Assembly: GCA_026393275.1 (NCBI GenBank)
Contig: JAPLAM010000010.1
Span: forward strand, 62,001 to 126,000
Origin: Arthrobacter sp.
Lineage (GTDB): Bacteria; Actinomycetota; Actinomycetes; Actinomycetales; Micrococcaceae
Direction: 5' to 3'
Length of the DNA stretch: 64,000 nucleotides
Below the pieces are notes generated by a model, which did no database searches, was not told where the DNA came from, and saw only the letters and a list, made by a program, of their open reading frames with translations. Shown in pieces: positions 1-10,468 of this stretch. Each line of letters begins with the position of its first letter. The first letter of the stretch is position 1. The position numbers and the translations under genes were made by a program.

Positions 1-605
1 GCACCCATGCAGCGAAAATGGTGAAGGTGTCACGCCGGACCGGGGCCGTTGTCATGGCTGTGGGCGCACTGAAGACCAACGTCCGGGACATCGCCTTCCG
101 CACGGTCAGCCTCATTCCCGCGGTTCACCGGTATCTGGGATCCATGCGTTTCATCTCACCACCCGATTACCGCAACGGCGTGGCCATCAAGGCGGGACGG
201 GATATCGACCGCCGGTTGGCGGCATCGGTGGGTTTCGCACTGAGCCAGCCGTCGGTGACCGGCCCGGACGGCGGGACGACGCCGCTCGATACTCATCTCG
301 GCGACGGCTGGTCCCTCTTGACCCTGGAAGCAGAAAGCGCGTCGTCGCAGAGGCCGGATCCATTCTGGGCCTTGCTCGGCGCCCGACGGCTTGTATTGGC
401 AGGCACACCCGTTTCGCCGGCTGAGCAATACAGTTTTCCGCTGCTCCTCGACGCTGGGCGGTTGCTCGCAGTCCCACGCCTGACGAAACCTCACACCCTG
501 GTGGTTCGTCCGGATCGCTACGTCGCAGCAGTGTTCACCGACGACAGCGAACAGTCAGTCATCCAAAGTCTGCGCTCGTACGTCGATCCACGCTCGCGGC
601 GATAA
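1..605 (+). CDS. FAD-dependent aromatic hydroxylase (MhpA-like), C-terminal part
   Basis: The reading frame is open to the left edge of the window (frame of base 3), so this is the 3' end of a longer gene. The translation begins THAAKMVKVSRRTG, which matches the conserved PHA..M...A..LG helix of 3-(3-hydroxyphenyl)propionate/resorcinol hydroxylase-type flavoprotein monooxygenases. It continues through the LIPAVHRYLGSMRF segment and ends in a thioredoxin-like tail with VVRPDRYVAAV, typical of this family. The FAD and substrate domains lie outside the window. It sits 20 bases before a Baeyer-Villiger monooxygenase on the same strand, preceded by an AAGGAG site, so the two are probably co-transcribed. 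Inferred role: ring hydroxylation of the phenol released by the neighbouring enzymes. The family call is solid, the substrate is not known. Confidence 0.8.
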   Translation, partial: THAAKMVKVSRRTGAVVMAVGALKTNVRDIAFRTVSLIPAVHRYLGSMRFISPPDYRNGVAIKAGRDIDRRLAASVGFALSQPSVTGPDGGTTPLDTHLGDGWSLLTLEAESASSQRPDPFWALLGARRLVLAGTPVSPAEQYSFPLLLDAGRLLAVPRLTKPHTLVVRPDRYVAAVFTDDSEQSVIQSLRSYVDPRSRR

Positions 606-624
606 CAATTTCAAGGAGTACGGA

Positions 625-2607
625 ATGCCCAGCATGCAGGAATCGCGGTCCGAAACCGCACGGTTCGATGACCTCTATTGGGAACCTGGCGCGGAGCCCA
701 TTGTCGAGGACGATGCCTTTCTGGCGGAGATCATCGCGCAATCGGAACTTCCCGTGCTGCTCGTCGCGATCGCGGCGGCGCTCGGCGATACGTCGTCACT
801 GAGCAGCGACCTACAACCTCCGCTGAGCCCGGTGGACACCCAACCCCATCCGCACGGTGGCATGTCCGCCGATCAGCAAGAAGGCGCAAAGGCAGTGGCG
901 TTGGCCGGGTTGCGCGAGCTCCGGGACAATGGGATCACGGCGGTTGATCTACTCCCGGATGAGACCGTCACTGATCTCCTGCGTTTCCTCACCGCGGGGC
1001 GTGAGCATTGGTACGATTCGCTGAAGCATGAGCTTGACCTCGCAGCGGACAAAGGTGGGGCCCCTCAATGGCATTTCGAGGACGTCGCTGATGGTCGCGA
1101 GTTCCCCGTGCTCATCGTCGGGGCAGGGATCGCCGGGATCGCTGCGGCACACAGGTATAAGCAAGCCGGGGTGCCCTTTATCGTCGTCGAAGACGCTCCA
1201 ATGCTGGGTGGGACGTGGGCCAAGAACTCTTATCCTGGTGTCCGGCTCGACACCCCGACTTTCGGGTATTCGTACTCGTTCGCGCAGCGAGGCGACTGGC
1301 CCCACCAGTTCGCGAAGGGAGGGGACGTTCTCGACTACGTCCGCGACGTCGCCGAGCGCGCGGGAATCGTTGAGAATATCGAGTTCTCCACCCGGCTGAA
1401 CCGGCTGCGCTGGGACGAGGGGGCCCGCAGGTGGGAGGCCACCACCCGGGATGCCGCCGGGAAGGAGCAGACCCGGAGCTTTGCGGCTGTCGTGAGCGCT
1501 CTCGGTCAGTTGGACCGCCCCAACATCCCTCATTTCGAGGGCATCGACCAGTACCGCGGTGTGACCATGCACTCGCAGGAGTGGTCACACGAGGCGGACT
1601 ATGCAGGAAAGCGCGTAGCCGTTATCGGCACAGGTGCCAGCGCTTACCAGATTGTGCCGGCACTGGCAGCCGACGTTGAGAAACTGGTGCTGTTCCAGCG
1701 CACCGCACCCTGGATGCTGCCGGCACCGAACTATCACGACCGCGTCACCGACGCCTTCACCTGGCTGCGACGCAAGGTCCCGCACTATGCACAGTGGAAC
1801 CGCCTGTGGGCGACGGTTCAGGGCATCCCCGGCCGCTTGCACACCGTGACGGCAGAGGAAGGCTGGGAGGGAGCACCACTGAGCGTCTCCCGCAAGAACC
1901 AAGAGGTCCGCGACGTGCTGACCGGGCTCCTCGCAACTCAATTCGCGGAACGCCCGGACCTACTGGCTCATGCCGTTCCCAACTACCCTCCGGGCGCAAA
2001 GCGGATGCTCCGTGACAACGGGGTGTGGGCCGCCGCCCTCAAATCCTCGCACACGACAGTTGTGACAGCGGGTATCGATCGATTCACCGAGCGCGGCATA
2101 GTCGACGGTCATGGCGTTGAGCATGAAGTCGACATTGTCGTCTTCGCGACCGGCTTCAAGCCGTCGGATTACCTCGATGAGGTGGAGGTCATCGGTCGCG
2201 ACGGTGTGGAGATCCACGACTTCTGGAAGGGTGACGCGCGCGCATACAACGGCATCACGGTGCCCGGCTTCCCCAACTTCTTCCTCATCTACGGCCCTAA
2301 CGTCGGAGGTGTCGTCGCCGGGAGCCTGCACTTCATGATTGAACGTGCCGTCGAGTTCTCCCTCAAGTCTGTTTACGAGATCCTGCACAGGGGTGCCGCC
2401 GCCATCGACGTGAGGCCCGCGGCCCTGGACCGCTTTGTTGACTGGATCGACGCTGGCAACCGCCGGATGGCATGGGGGCAGCCGTATGTGCACACGTGGT
2501 ATCAGAACGCGCACGGCCGTGTTTCGCAAGTCTGGCCCTATACGAACGTGGAGTACTGGCAGATTACCGATGCGGTCAGCGAGGGCGATCACGAGTTTAT
2601 TCCGTGA
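625..2607 (+). CDS. Baeyer-Villiger flavin monooxygenase (4-hydroxyacetophenone monooxygenase type)
   Basis: A 660-residue NADPH- and FAD-dependent monooxygenase that would insert oxygen next to a ketone to give an ester. Residues 166-171 (GAGIAG) are the FAD Rossmann motif and 335-340 (GTGASA) the NADPH Rossmann motif. Residues 310-321 (YRGVTMHSQEWS) are a variant of the FxGxxxHxxxWP Baeyer-Villiger fingerprint, with Tyr for the first Phe and Ser for the final Pro. The length and the roughly 150-residue helical N-terminal extension fit the HAPMO subgroup better than cyclohexanone monooxygenases (about 540 residues). An AAGGAG site precedes the ATG at 625. The next gene is an esterase starting within 6 bases, which fits a ketone-to-ester-to-phenol sequence. 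The substrate is inferred only from context. Confidence 0.88.
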   Translation: MPSMQESRSETARFDDLYWEPGAEPIVEDDAFLAEIIAQSELPVLLVAIAAALGDTSSLSSDLQPPLSPVDTQPHPHGGMSADQQEGAKAVALAGLRELRDNGITAVDLLPDETVTDLLRFLTAGREHWYDSLKHELDLAADKGGAPQWHFEDVADGREFPVLIVGAGIAGIAAAHRYKQAGVPFIVVEDAPMLGGTWAKNSYPGVRLDTPTFGYSYSFAQRGDWPHQFAKGGDVLDYVRDVAERAGIVENIEFSTRLNRLRWDEGARRWEATTRDAAGKEQTRSFAAVVSALGQLDRPNIPHFEGIDQYRGVTMHSQEWSHEADYAGKRVAVIGTGASAYQIVPALAADVEKLVLFQRTAPWMLPAPNYHDRVTDAFTWLRRKVPHYAQWNRLWATVQGIPGRLHTVTAEEGWEGAPLSVSRKNQEVRDVLTGLLATQFAERPDLLAHAVPNYPPGAKRMLRDNGVWAAALKSSHTTVVTAGIDRFTERGIVDGHGVEHEVDIVVFATGFKPSDYLDEVEVIGRDGVEIHDFWKGDARAYNGITVPGFPNFFLIYGPNVGGVVAGSLHFMIERAVEFSLKSVYEILHRGAAAIDVRPAALDRFVDWIDAGNRRMAWGQPYVHTWYQNAHGRVSQVWPYTNVEYWQITDAVSEGDHEFIP

Positions 2608-2612
2608 ACACC

Positions 2613-4022
2613 ATGCTCGTGATTCCTACCCCGCGGTGGGCCGTGCGCGCCCATCTTCACGCAGGAGTGATCGACGCGCGGGGAGTGCGCTACGGGACTC
2701 CGCGGACTGATCCCCGGTTCGGTGAGATCGACGCGATTTCGTCAGGCGAAGTACAGACGCCGCCGATAGCCTTCCCACAGACGCCGGGTGTGCTCGACAA
2801 CCTGCTGGGCCCCGCCCTCAGTGAGCTTGTGCAGCAGGAAGATGCGTTCACGCTTCGGGTCCAGGCGCCGACGGGTGCCGACGGACTTCCCGTCGTGTTC
2901 TTCATTCCCGGCGGCGGCTTCACGACCGGCTCGGGCGAAAGCCGGTGGTACGAGTCGACAACCTTCGTGCGTGACGCGCGCATCGTCCTCGTCACGGTGA
3001 ACTACCGGCTCGGTGTGTCGGGGCACTTCGGTCCGATCGGGGACCCGGCAGAGTCGACCAAGCCGGTCCGCGATCTCCAGGCCGCTTTGGAGTGGGTGCG
3101 GGAGAACATCAGCGCCTTTGGCGGGGATCCCGGGAGCATAACGATCGCGGGAGATTCTGCGGGGGCGTGGTACGCCTACGCGCTCAGTACCGACCCCCGC
3201 GTGCGCGGTTTGGCCGCGCGGACGCTGCTGATCAGCATGCCTCGGTTGGCGCCGCTGCCCGTGGACATCTGGCTTCGGCATCGGGCGGCGATCATCGACG
3301 CCGTGGGCTCAGAGACGGCTCTGCTGACCGCGCCGGTCGGGGCGCTACTTGTCGCGCAGGGACGCGCCCGGGCCGGCCTCCAGGCTTTTCCCTACATGCC
3401 CGCTGAATCACAGGAAACGCCGAGCGACCTGGCACGTTACGCTTCCTCCGCCCGGAGAATCCATACCGACGCTGTCCTTCTCATCACGACAGCCGAGGAG
3501 TCTGCCGGCTTCCTTCGTAGCCAGCCGCGCGCGGATTACTCGAAGGCAGACGTGGACCGGTTTATCGATCGGACCTTTACCGATCCCGCAGCAGCGGCGG
3601 CCCATCTCGAAAGCTGTGGCGATGATCCCGACGCCTACTTACGAATAGTGCGCGCGGCCACGTTGGCGCACTTCCGCATACCCGCACTTGAGATCGCAGC
3701 CCACGCACCCGTCCCCGCGCAAGTCGTCCGGCTGGATCACCGCAGCAAGCTCGAGGCAGCCTACGCGCCACACTGCTTCGTTTTGCCGTTCATCTTCGGC
3801 GACACCGCCCAATGGCACGATGCCCCAATGCTCGACGGCGCTTCGATGCCAGAATCGGCGCGGGTAACCGTCGCCATGCGAAAGCTGGTCACTGACTTCG
3901 TGCACAGGGGAGTGGCGAAGCCCGACCGATTCGACTGTCTTGCTCCACAGACACTCAGCCTTGACGCGGAAGGTATTCGCCTAGAGCCAGCGCTCGAAGC
4001 CGGGTTGAGCGTGCGAGGCTGA
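2613..4022 (+). CDS. type-B carboxylesterase
   Basis: Alpha/beta hydrolase of the carboxylesterase type B family, 469 residues from the ATG at 2613; a GTG at 2604 overlapping the previous stop is an alternative start. An oxyanion-hole GGGF motif follows a PVVFFIPGGGF strand. The nucleophile elbow GDSAGA puts the catalytic Ser near residue 182, within the family segment FGGDPGSITIAGDSAGA. No signal peptide is seen, so it should be cytosolic. It directly follows the Baeyer-Villiger monooxygenase and would hydrolyse the aryl ester product to phenol plus acid. This role is inference from gene order and from known 4-hydroxyacetophenone pathways. The C-terminal 120 residues diverge from typical members. 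Confidence 0.85.
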   Translation: MLVIPTPRWAVRAHLHAGVIDARGVRYGTPRTDPRFGEIDAISSGEVQTPPIAFPQTPGVLDNLLGPALSELVQQEDAFTLRVQAPTGADGLPVVFFIPGGGFTTGSGESRWYESTTFVRDARIVLVTVNYRLGVSGHFGPIGDPAESTKPVRDLQAALEWVRENISAFGGDPGSITIAGDSAGAWYAYALSTDPRVRGLAARTLLISMPRLAPLPVDIWLRHRAAIIDAVGSETALLTAPVGALLVAQGRARAGLQAFPYMPAESQETPSDLARYASSARRIHTDAVLLITTAEESAGFLRSQPRADYSKADVDRFIDRTFTDPAAAAAHLESCGDDPDAYLRIVRAATLAHFRIPALEIAAHAPVPAQVVRLDHRSKLEAAYAPHCFVLPFIFGDTAQWHDAPMLDGASMPESARVTVAMRKLVTDFVHRGVAKPDRFDCLAPQTLSLDAEGIRLEPALEAGLSVRG

Positions 4023-4144
4023 CAGCAAATAGGCCCATCGGTGGGAGCGCGGTCCTGGAATCGTAAAGCTTTGCCGATCAACCATAACGGACAGCCGACA
4101 AGGCAGGGCGGTGAAAGCCGCAACGAGATTGAGGATCCCTAAAT

Positions 4145-4396
4145 ATGCATGCAGAGACAGATTGTCTCGTCGTTACCATTCACGCTCGAAGAGAATTGGA
4201 TGCCGCCTTGGACAGGGCTGTCGATCTCTTGAAGCCCGCAGCCATCCTCAGGCAGGCCGGTATCTCGGTCACGCGGCTGGCCCCTGGCCGCTACGAGGTG
4301 TGTCTCACGGGCGACGTCCCGCCGGGCGTAACGATAGAAAGCTGGGGCACATTCCCAAGACAGACCGACATACGATCAGGCCACGCACGCTACTAG
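4145..4396 (+). CDS. small protein upstream of pntAB, unknown function
   Basis: An 83-residue frame starting ATG at 4145 with a weak purine-rich site (gagg near 4130). Its TAG stop (4394-4396) overlaps the AGGAGG ribosome site of pntA. The predicted protein has a helix rich in Ala/Leu/Asp (residues 13-35) followed by a strand-like PGRYEVCLTGDVP segment, so it could be a small alpha/beta fold. I do not recognise a family. Third codon positions are less strongly G/C than in pntA. The tight spacing suggests co-transcription with pntAB. It could also be a non-coding leader. Confidence 0.45.
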   Translation: MHAETDCLVVTIHARRELDAALDRAVDLLKPAAILRQAGISVTRLAPGRYEVCLTGDVPPGVTIESWGTFPRQTDIRSGHARY

Positions 4397-4409
4397 GAGG
4401 ACGAGCAAA

Positions 4410-5965
4410 ATGACACGAATTGGGATCGTGGCCGAATTGGGCCACGAAACAAGGGTGGCGGCGACGCCCACGACTGTGAAGCAATTGTTGGGGTTGGGCT
4501 ACGAGGTTGTGGTTGAGAAGGGTGCGGGCGAGTCTGCGTCGTTTCGTGATGAGGCGTATGCCGAGGCGGGTGCCGTTATTGTTGGGGCCGATGATGCGTG
4601 GGGCAGTGAGGTGGTGCTGCGGATTAACCAGCCCACGGAGGAGGAGATTGGACGTCTGGCTGACGGGGCGACGCTGATCGGGTCGTTGAGTCCGGGGCTG
4701 CGTCCGGAGCTGGTGGAGGCGCTGGCTGCGCGTCCGATCACCGCCCTTGCCCTGGATGCGGTGCCGCGCATTTCGCGGGCGCAGTCGATGGATGTGCTCA
4801 GCTCGATGGCGAACATTGCCGGCTACCGGGCCGTGATTGAGGCTGCGCATGAATTCGGCAGGTTTTTCACGGGCCAGGTGACTGCCGCGGGCAAGGTCCC
4901 GCCGGCGAAGGTCCTGGTCGCCGGTGCCGGCGTGGCGGGTCTGGCGGCGATCGGGGCGGCAAGCAGCCTCGGCGCGATCGTGCGTGCCACGGACCCGCGG
5001 CCCGAGGTGGCCGACCAGGTGAAGTCCATCGGCGGGACCTACCTCAAGGTTGAGGTCGCCGAGCAGATGCAGTCCTCGGACGGCTACGCGAAGGCCACGT
5101 CCGAGGCATACAACGCTCGGGCGGCGGAAATCTACACGGAGCAGGCTCGGGACGTGGACATCATCATCACCACCGCCCTGATCCCGGGGCGTCCGGCGCC
5201 GAAGCTGCTCACGGCCGAGGACGTGGCAGGTATGAGGGCCGGCAGCGTGATCGTTGACATGGCCGCAGGGCAGGGCGGGAACGTGGAAGGCTCGGTCGCC
5301 GGGCAACGCGTGGTGACCGATAACGGTGTGGTGATCCTGGGTTACACGGACCTTCCGGCCCGGTTGCCGGCCCAGGCTTCCCAGCTGTACGGGACGAATA
5401 TGCTGAACCTGCTCAAGCTCCTGACCAAGGACAAGGACGGGGTCCTGCGGATCGACTTTGATGACGTGGTGCAGCGCTCGGTGACGGTGGTCCGGGACGG
5501 AGAGAAGACCTGGCCGCCACCCCCGGTCCAGGTCTCCGCTGCGCCGGTAGGGAAGACGGAAACCGGGACGGCAGTCGAAAGCACTGCGCCGAAGAAGAAG
5601 CAAGGCCTCAGCGCCGCCGTTAAGGCCGGGATCTTCGCCACGGGCATCGCAGTCTTGTTCTGGATCAACGCGGTGGCCCCGGCGCCGCTGCCGCAGCACT
5701 TCACGGTGCTGATGCTCTCGATCGTGGTCGGTTTCTACGTCATCGGCAAAGTCCACCACGCCCTCCACACCCCGCTGATGTCTGTCACCAACGCCATCTC
5801 CGGGATCATCGTCGTCGGTGCGCTGCTGCAAGTCACTTCCGAGAACCCCGTGATGCAGGTCCTGGCCGCGGTCTCGGTGCTGCTGGCAAGCATTAACATC
5901 TTCGGCGGGTTCGCTGTGACCCGGCGGATGCTCGCGATGTTCTCCCGCGGAGAGAAGACACGTTC

Positions 5966-5969
<4 letters not shown>
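4410..5969 (+). CDS. pntA: NAD(P) transhydrogenase subunit alpha
   Basis: Proton-translocating Re/Si-specific transhydrogenase, NAD(H)-binding subunit, 519 residues (E. coli PntA has 510). Residues 1 to about 375 form the soluble alanine-dehydrogenase-like domain, with the [18 protein letters not shown] dinucleotide fold and a D-P-R acidic end. An Ala/Pro/Lys linker (about 375-405) follows, then four predicted membrane helices to the C-terminus. The domain is one polypeptide, not split into PntAA/PntAB as in many alphaproteobacteria. AGGAGG (4395-4400) decides the start. It overlaps pntB by 4 bases (ATGA). The PntAB complex exchanges hydride between NADH and NADP+ using the proton gradient and would supply NADPH to the oxygenases around it. 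Confidence 0.96.
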
Positions 5970-7441
<1,472 letters not shown>

Positions 7442-7473
7442 CGACTAAATGCCCTGGAGAGGGGCGGAGCCTG

Positions 7474-7521
7474 AAGCACCGATGAACGGCACTGAATCAA
7501 TGCCGCTCATCGGTGCTTTTT
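7474..7521 (+). terminator. rho-independent terminator of pntAB
   Basis: The 18-base arms 7474-7491 (AAGCACCGATGAACGGCA) and 7501-7518 pair with one mismatch around a 9-base loop, and the right arm runs into a TTTTT tract. The hairpin begins 32 bases after the pntB stop. The left side starts with AA and the structure is nearly symmetrical, so it may also stop transcripts coming from the minus strand. Confidence 0.85.
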
Positions 7522-7656
7522 GGCTTTCTCGGCCGACCCATCGGGGCCTTACTGGCCGGTGAAAACCTTTCTGGTGGAAGGCCGCATAGTCCTCATAGGC
7601 GAGCAGGTCATAGAGCCTGTCTCTGGTTTGCATGGAGGGGATGTTGGAGTTATCTA

Positions 7657-7917
7657 CTAGGGCTCGACGAGCATCAGCATTGTTTCCGGACGGACGCCGT
7701 CGAACTTCATCGCCTCGGCTGCCTCTGGCGACTCCATAATTCGCTGGAACGTGTCCATGTCGGGGACTTGGACAATCAAGCCCACCCGGTTGCTCTTTGC
7801 CGGGTCGGAGAAGGGTCGAACCGTGATGCCCAGAGGCCCGAAGACTTCTTCTCGTTTGGGTGAACTGAGCCAGTGTTCGACGTCGTTGACTTCATGGAAG
7901 ATCAATAGTGTTGGCAT
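7657..7917 (-). CDS. small conserved-type protein, probable ferredoxin-like fold
   Basis: An 86-residue protein on the minus strand with an AGAGG ribosome site 6 bases before the ATG. The beta-alpha-beta pattern (MPTLLIFHEV, VGLIVQVPDMDTFQRIM, and a final strand MLMLVEP) resembles small dimeric alpha/beta-barrel proteins. No catalytic motif is visible and I do not recognise a named family. It is followed by a frame of 62 codons that I do not accept as a gene. Its neighbour upstream is a membrane protein on the same strand. Confidence 0.65.
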   Translation of the reverse strand: MPTLLIFHEVNDVEHWLSSPKREEVFGPLGITVRPFSDPAKSNRVGLIVQVPDMDTFQRIMESPEAAEAMKFDGVRPETMLMLVEP

Positions 7918-8056
7918 CGCTTGCCTCTGCTTTCTGGGGCTGTGCCAGGAGCCGGGCTGGTCAAGGGGCCGCGTCGGGACATCCTGATCACGCTGAACGT
8001 ACCACGGCCCCGGAGGCGGCGATAGGAGGGAAAACCGACCTGCCGGGCGAGGCTAC

Positions 8057-8620
8057 TCAGGACACGGCGAAAAGAGCCAGCGCAAGGCCTGCGGCGACAA
8101 GGGCTTCACGGCCGCCGTTCAAGACAGACACGGCCTTCTGGCCCGATTTGGCGCGGAGAGTGAAGGTGGCTAGCAGCCACCCGACCATGGCGAAGACCAT
8201 CGCAACGACGGCCAAAAGGTCAACCAGCAGCACACCGAGTTCATGGCCGGGTACGCCCGTCGCCGAGCCCGCGTTGCGGGCGGCTTCGAACACGACCCAG
8301 CCCCCAATGACGGCAAGGACGGCGTGATACGCGGAAATACCGGGACCACCGACGACGGCGGGCGTCGACGTCGTCAGTTGGAACACCGTACGCCCTGCAA
8401 ACCAGAGGAACACCGCTCCGAGGACCATCGTCAACGGCAACTGCCAGGCGGGTGCCCAGCCCAGTTCCGCCGCCATGACCGTCCCGGTTATCAGGACAGC
8501 TCCGGCAGCACCCGCGCTGCCGGCGACTGTTTTGGTCCGGATTACCGATACAAGGCTGAGGACGGCAACGGCGGCGAAAATCAGCACAAGCGCGGTCACT
8601 ACAAAGGTGCTGCGGAACAT
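8057..8620 (-). CDS. predicted integral membrane protein
   Basis: 187 residues from the ATG at 8620, preceded by GAGAGG at 9 bases. The frame stays open to 8656, but the upstream part has no ribosome site. About six hydrophobic segments cover most of the protein, starting with FVVTALVLIFAAVAVLSLV. Short polar loops separate them and the last segment (ALVAAGLALALFAVS) ends at the C-terminus. No charged transport motif or cofactor ligand pattern is seen. Function unknown. Confidence 0.7.
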   Translation of the reverse strand: MFRSTFVVTALVLIFAAVAVLSLVSVIRTKTVAGSAGAAGAVLITGTVMAAELGWAPAWQLPLTMVLGAVFLWFAGRTVFQLTTSTPAVVGGPGISAYHAVLAVIGGWVVFEAARNAGSATGVPGHELGVLLVDLLAVVAMVFAMVGWLLATFTLRAKSGQKAVSVLNGGREALVAAGLALALFAVS

Positions 8621-8812
8621 CAGGAAATACCTCTCGGAAAGCAACGTTCCCACCAACGGTAGGCCGGGTTATCGCCGCGGACGTGGCGTTCGCGCCGGCC
8701 CGTGTCCGGGCCGAGTCGTCACCGCACCGGACACGAGGGTACACAACCAAAGTGAGTGCTTCCCGGGGACCCCCTGTGCGCCCGCCGTAAAGCGCTCCCG
8801 CGAGTATTGATA

Positions 8813-8828
8813 AGCCCGCCTCCGGGCT
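8813..8828 (-). terminator. weak terminator-like hairpin after the cytochrome b gene
   Basis: On the minus strand AGCCCG-GAGG-CGGGCT is followed by TATCAATAC, 15 bases past the stop of the gene at 8844. The stem is only 6 bp and there is no clean U-run. The remaining bases 8621-8812 hold the upstream region of the membrane protein and no other gene that I can support. Confidence 0.4.
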
Positions 8829-8843
8829 GCCGGGTGACGTGGC

Positions 8844-10466
8844 CTACCGGCTGCTCACCGGGCCGAACAGCTTGGCGACGGGCGCGAGCACGAGCGGGCG
8901 GGCGGCGTACCACCCGGCCACCGTGACGGCGATGGCGGCCGCGAAGAGCCAGAACCCCACCCAGTTGACCACGTCGGTGCCGCCGAACATGTGGTTCAAG
9001 TTGCGCAACGCGCCGGTCGCGAACACCAGGAACACGTGGACCAGGATGAACAGCACGAAGAACAGCATGGTGGGGAAGTGAACGGCGCGCGCAGCCTCCA
9101 CCGGGTAGGCCTTGTTCAGCGTCTTCGCGTTCTTCGGCCAGAATTCGCTCATGCGCGCACCCGTGATCGCCGCGACGGGGGCCGCGATGAACACCACCAG
9201 GAAGTACATGAGCTGCTGCAGGCTGTTGTAGTTCACCCAGCCGGTCTCCAAGGGCCAGTCGAGTGTCATGTACTGCAGCAGCGCGGAGAGCGCGTTCGGG
9301 AACAATTCCCAGCTGGTCGGGACGATCCGCACCCAGCGGCCGGAGGCAAACAGCAGCACCGCAAAGATGAGGCCGTTGGCCAGCCACAAGATGTCGAGCG
9401 ACTGGTGCAACCACAGGTTGATGCTGATCTTCTTGCCACCGCGCTTCGGCGTCCAGAACGCCGGCGGCTTCTGCTGGGTCCGCACCTGGTAGCCGGAGCG
9501 GATGATGAGCACCATCAGGAAGATGTTGAAGAAGTGCGCCCATTGCGCCCACCACGGGAAGCCGGCCTCGGCCGTGTCGGGCAGGCTGTATTCGCCGGGG
9601 TATCGCTTGAGGAACTCCGGCACGCCCGGCAGCGTCGTCACACCGCGCGCGGCGAGCACCAGAATCCCGGCGGCGGCCACGGCGCCGACCGCCAGGAGCA
9701 GCACGAGCTTGATCCACTGGCCAAGGGTGCGCGAACCGTAGAGCTTCGCCTCAGCTGCGGCCTTCGCCGGCTTATCAGGCACGGCCGTCTTTGCGACAGG
9801 CGCTGCCGGAGGCACGACGGCGGCAGGCGCCGCGGGAGCCTCCCTCACCACGACGGCGGCAGGCGCCGCGGGAGCCTCCCTCACCACGGCCGGTGCTTCA
9901 GGGGCGGCAACAGCGGGAGCCGCACGTTCGGCAGTCACCGCAGCCGGTGCCTCAGGGACAGCTGCTGTGGCTGCCGGGGCGACAGCCATCGCAGCAACTG
10001 CAGGCGCGAATCCTTCGGGCGGCCACGGTTCACCTCCGGGGACGCGGGGAAGTCCACGACGAAGCGCGGTGGTTCCCGTCGCCGTAGCCGGTGCGGTGAC
10101 TGGAGCAGCAGCGGCAGGTGGCGGCGCTGCCTGGGCAGCAACAGCAGGGACTGCTGCGGCCGGCACGGGCGCGACGGGAGCTACGGGAGCCGTAACCGAG
10201 ACCGAAGGCTCGCCCGCCGGAGGCCAAGGCTCGCCGCCCGGAACACGCGGCAGGCCACGGCGAAGCTGCCGCGACACCCCGGCGTCGGACCTAACGGCAG
10301 GGACCGGAGCGGACGCCGCCGTCGTATCCGACACCGTTTCCTGAATGGCAGCCGCTGCCGCCGCAACCGGAACAATGTGCGCGGGTGCCTGGCCTGCCGG
10401 AGGCCAGGGGTCACCGCCTTCGACGCGCGGCAGGCCCCGCCGGATGGACCCAGACTGAGTTGCCAT
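8844..10466 (-). CDS. cytochrome b561-like membrane protein with repeated RRGLPRV-GG-PWPP N-terminus, ETF-associated
   Basis: 540 residues. Three copies of a 15-residue motif, RRGLPRV(E/P)GG(D/E)PWPP, lie at residues 9-23, 69-83 and 136-150, separated by Ala/Pro/Val-rich low-complexity linkers up to about residue 240. The C-terminal 300 residues have a first helix (IKLVLLLAVGAVAAAGILVL) and then a four-helix b-type cytochrome core. Candidate haem ligands are His in WAQWAHFFNIF, NLWLHQSLDILW and the pair in VHFPTMLFFVLFILVHVF. This resembles the Ni/Fe-hydrogenase/formate dehydrogenase cytochrome b family. It starts 2 bases after the etfA stop, so it is translationally linked to etfBA. Inferred role: membrane electron acceptor or donor for ETF. 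Confidence 0.85.
   Translation of the reverse strand: MATQSGSIRRGLPRVEGGDPWPPAGQAPAHIVPVAAAAAAIQETVSDTTAASAPVPAVRSDAGVSRQLRRGLPRVPGGEPWPPAGEPSVSVTAPVAPVAPVPAAAVPAVAAQAAPPPAAAAPVTAPATATGTTALRRGLPRVPGGEPWPPEGFAPAVAAMAVAPAATAAVPEAPAAVTAERAAPAVAAPEAPAVVREAPAAPAAVVVREAPAAPAAVVPPAAPVAKTAVPDKPAKAAAEAKLYGSRTLGQWIKLVLLLAVGAVAAAGILVLAARGVTTLPGVPEFLKRYPGEYSLPDTAEAGFPWWAQWAHFFNIFLMVLIIRSGYQVRTQQKPPAFWTPKRGGKKISINLWLHQSLDILWLANGLIFAVLLFASGRWVRIVPTSWELFPNALSALLQYMTLDWPLETGWVNYNSLQQLMYFLVVFIAAPVAAITGARMSEFWPKNAKTLNKAYPVEAARAVHFPTMLFFVLFILVHVFLVFATGALRNLNHMFGGTDVVNWVGFWLFAAAIAVTVAGWYAARPLVLAPVAKLFGPVSSR
9813..9884. repeat. 36-bp tandem repeat, two units, inside the cytochrome b gene
   Basis: Two near-identical 36-bp units (9813-9848 and 9849-9884) encode two copies of a 12-residue Val/Arg/Glu/Ala/Pro unit (VVREAPAAPAAV) in the linker. 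The repeat is in frame, so copy number can change without breaking the protein. Confidence 0.85.
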
Positions 10467-10468
10467 CG

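Noticed and set aside
7445..7633. 62-codon minus-strand frame downstream of the small gene at 7657
   Set aside because: No ribosome site, it contains the pntAB terminator hairpin, and the sequence matches nothing I recognise. It may be a gene remnant but cannot be supported.
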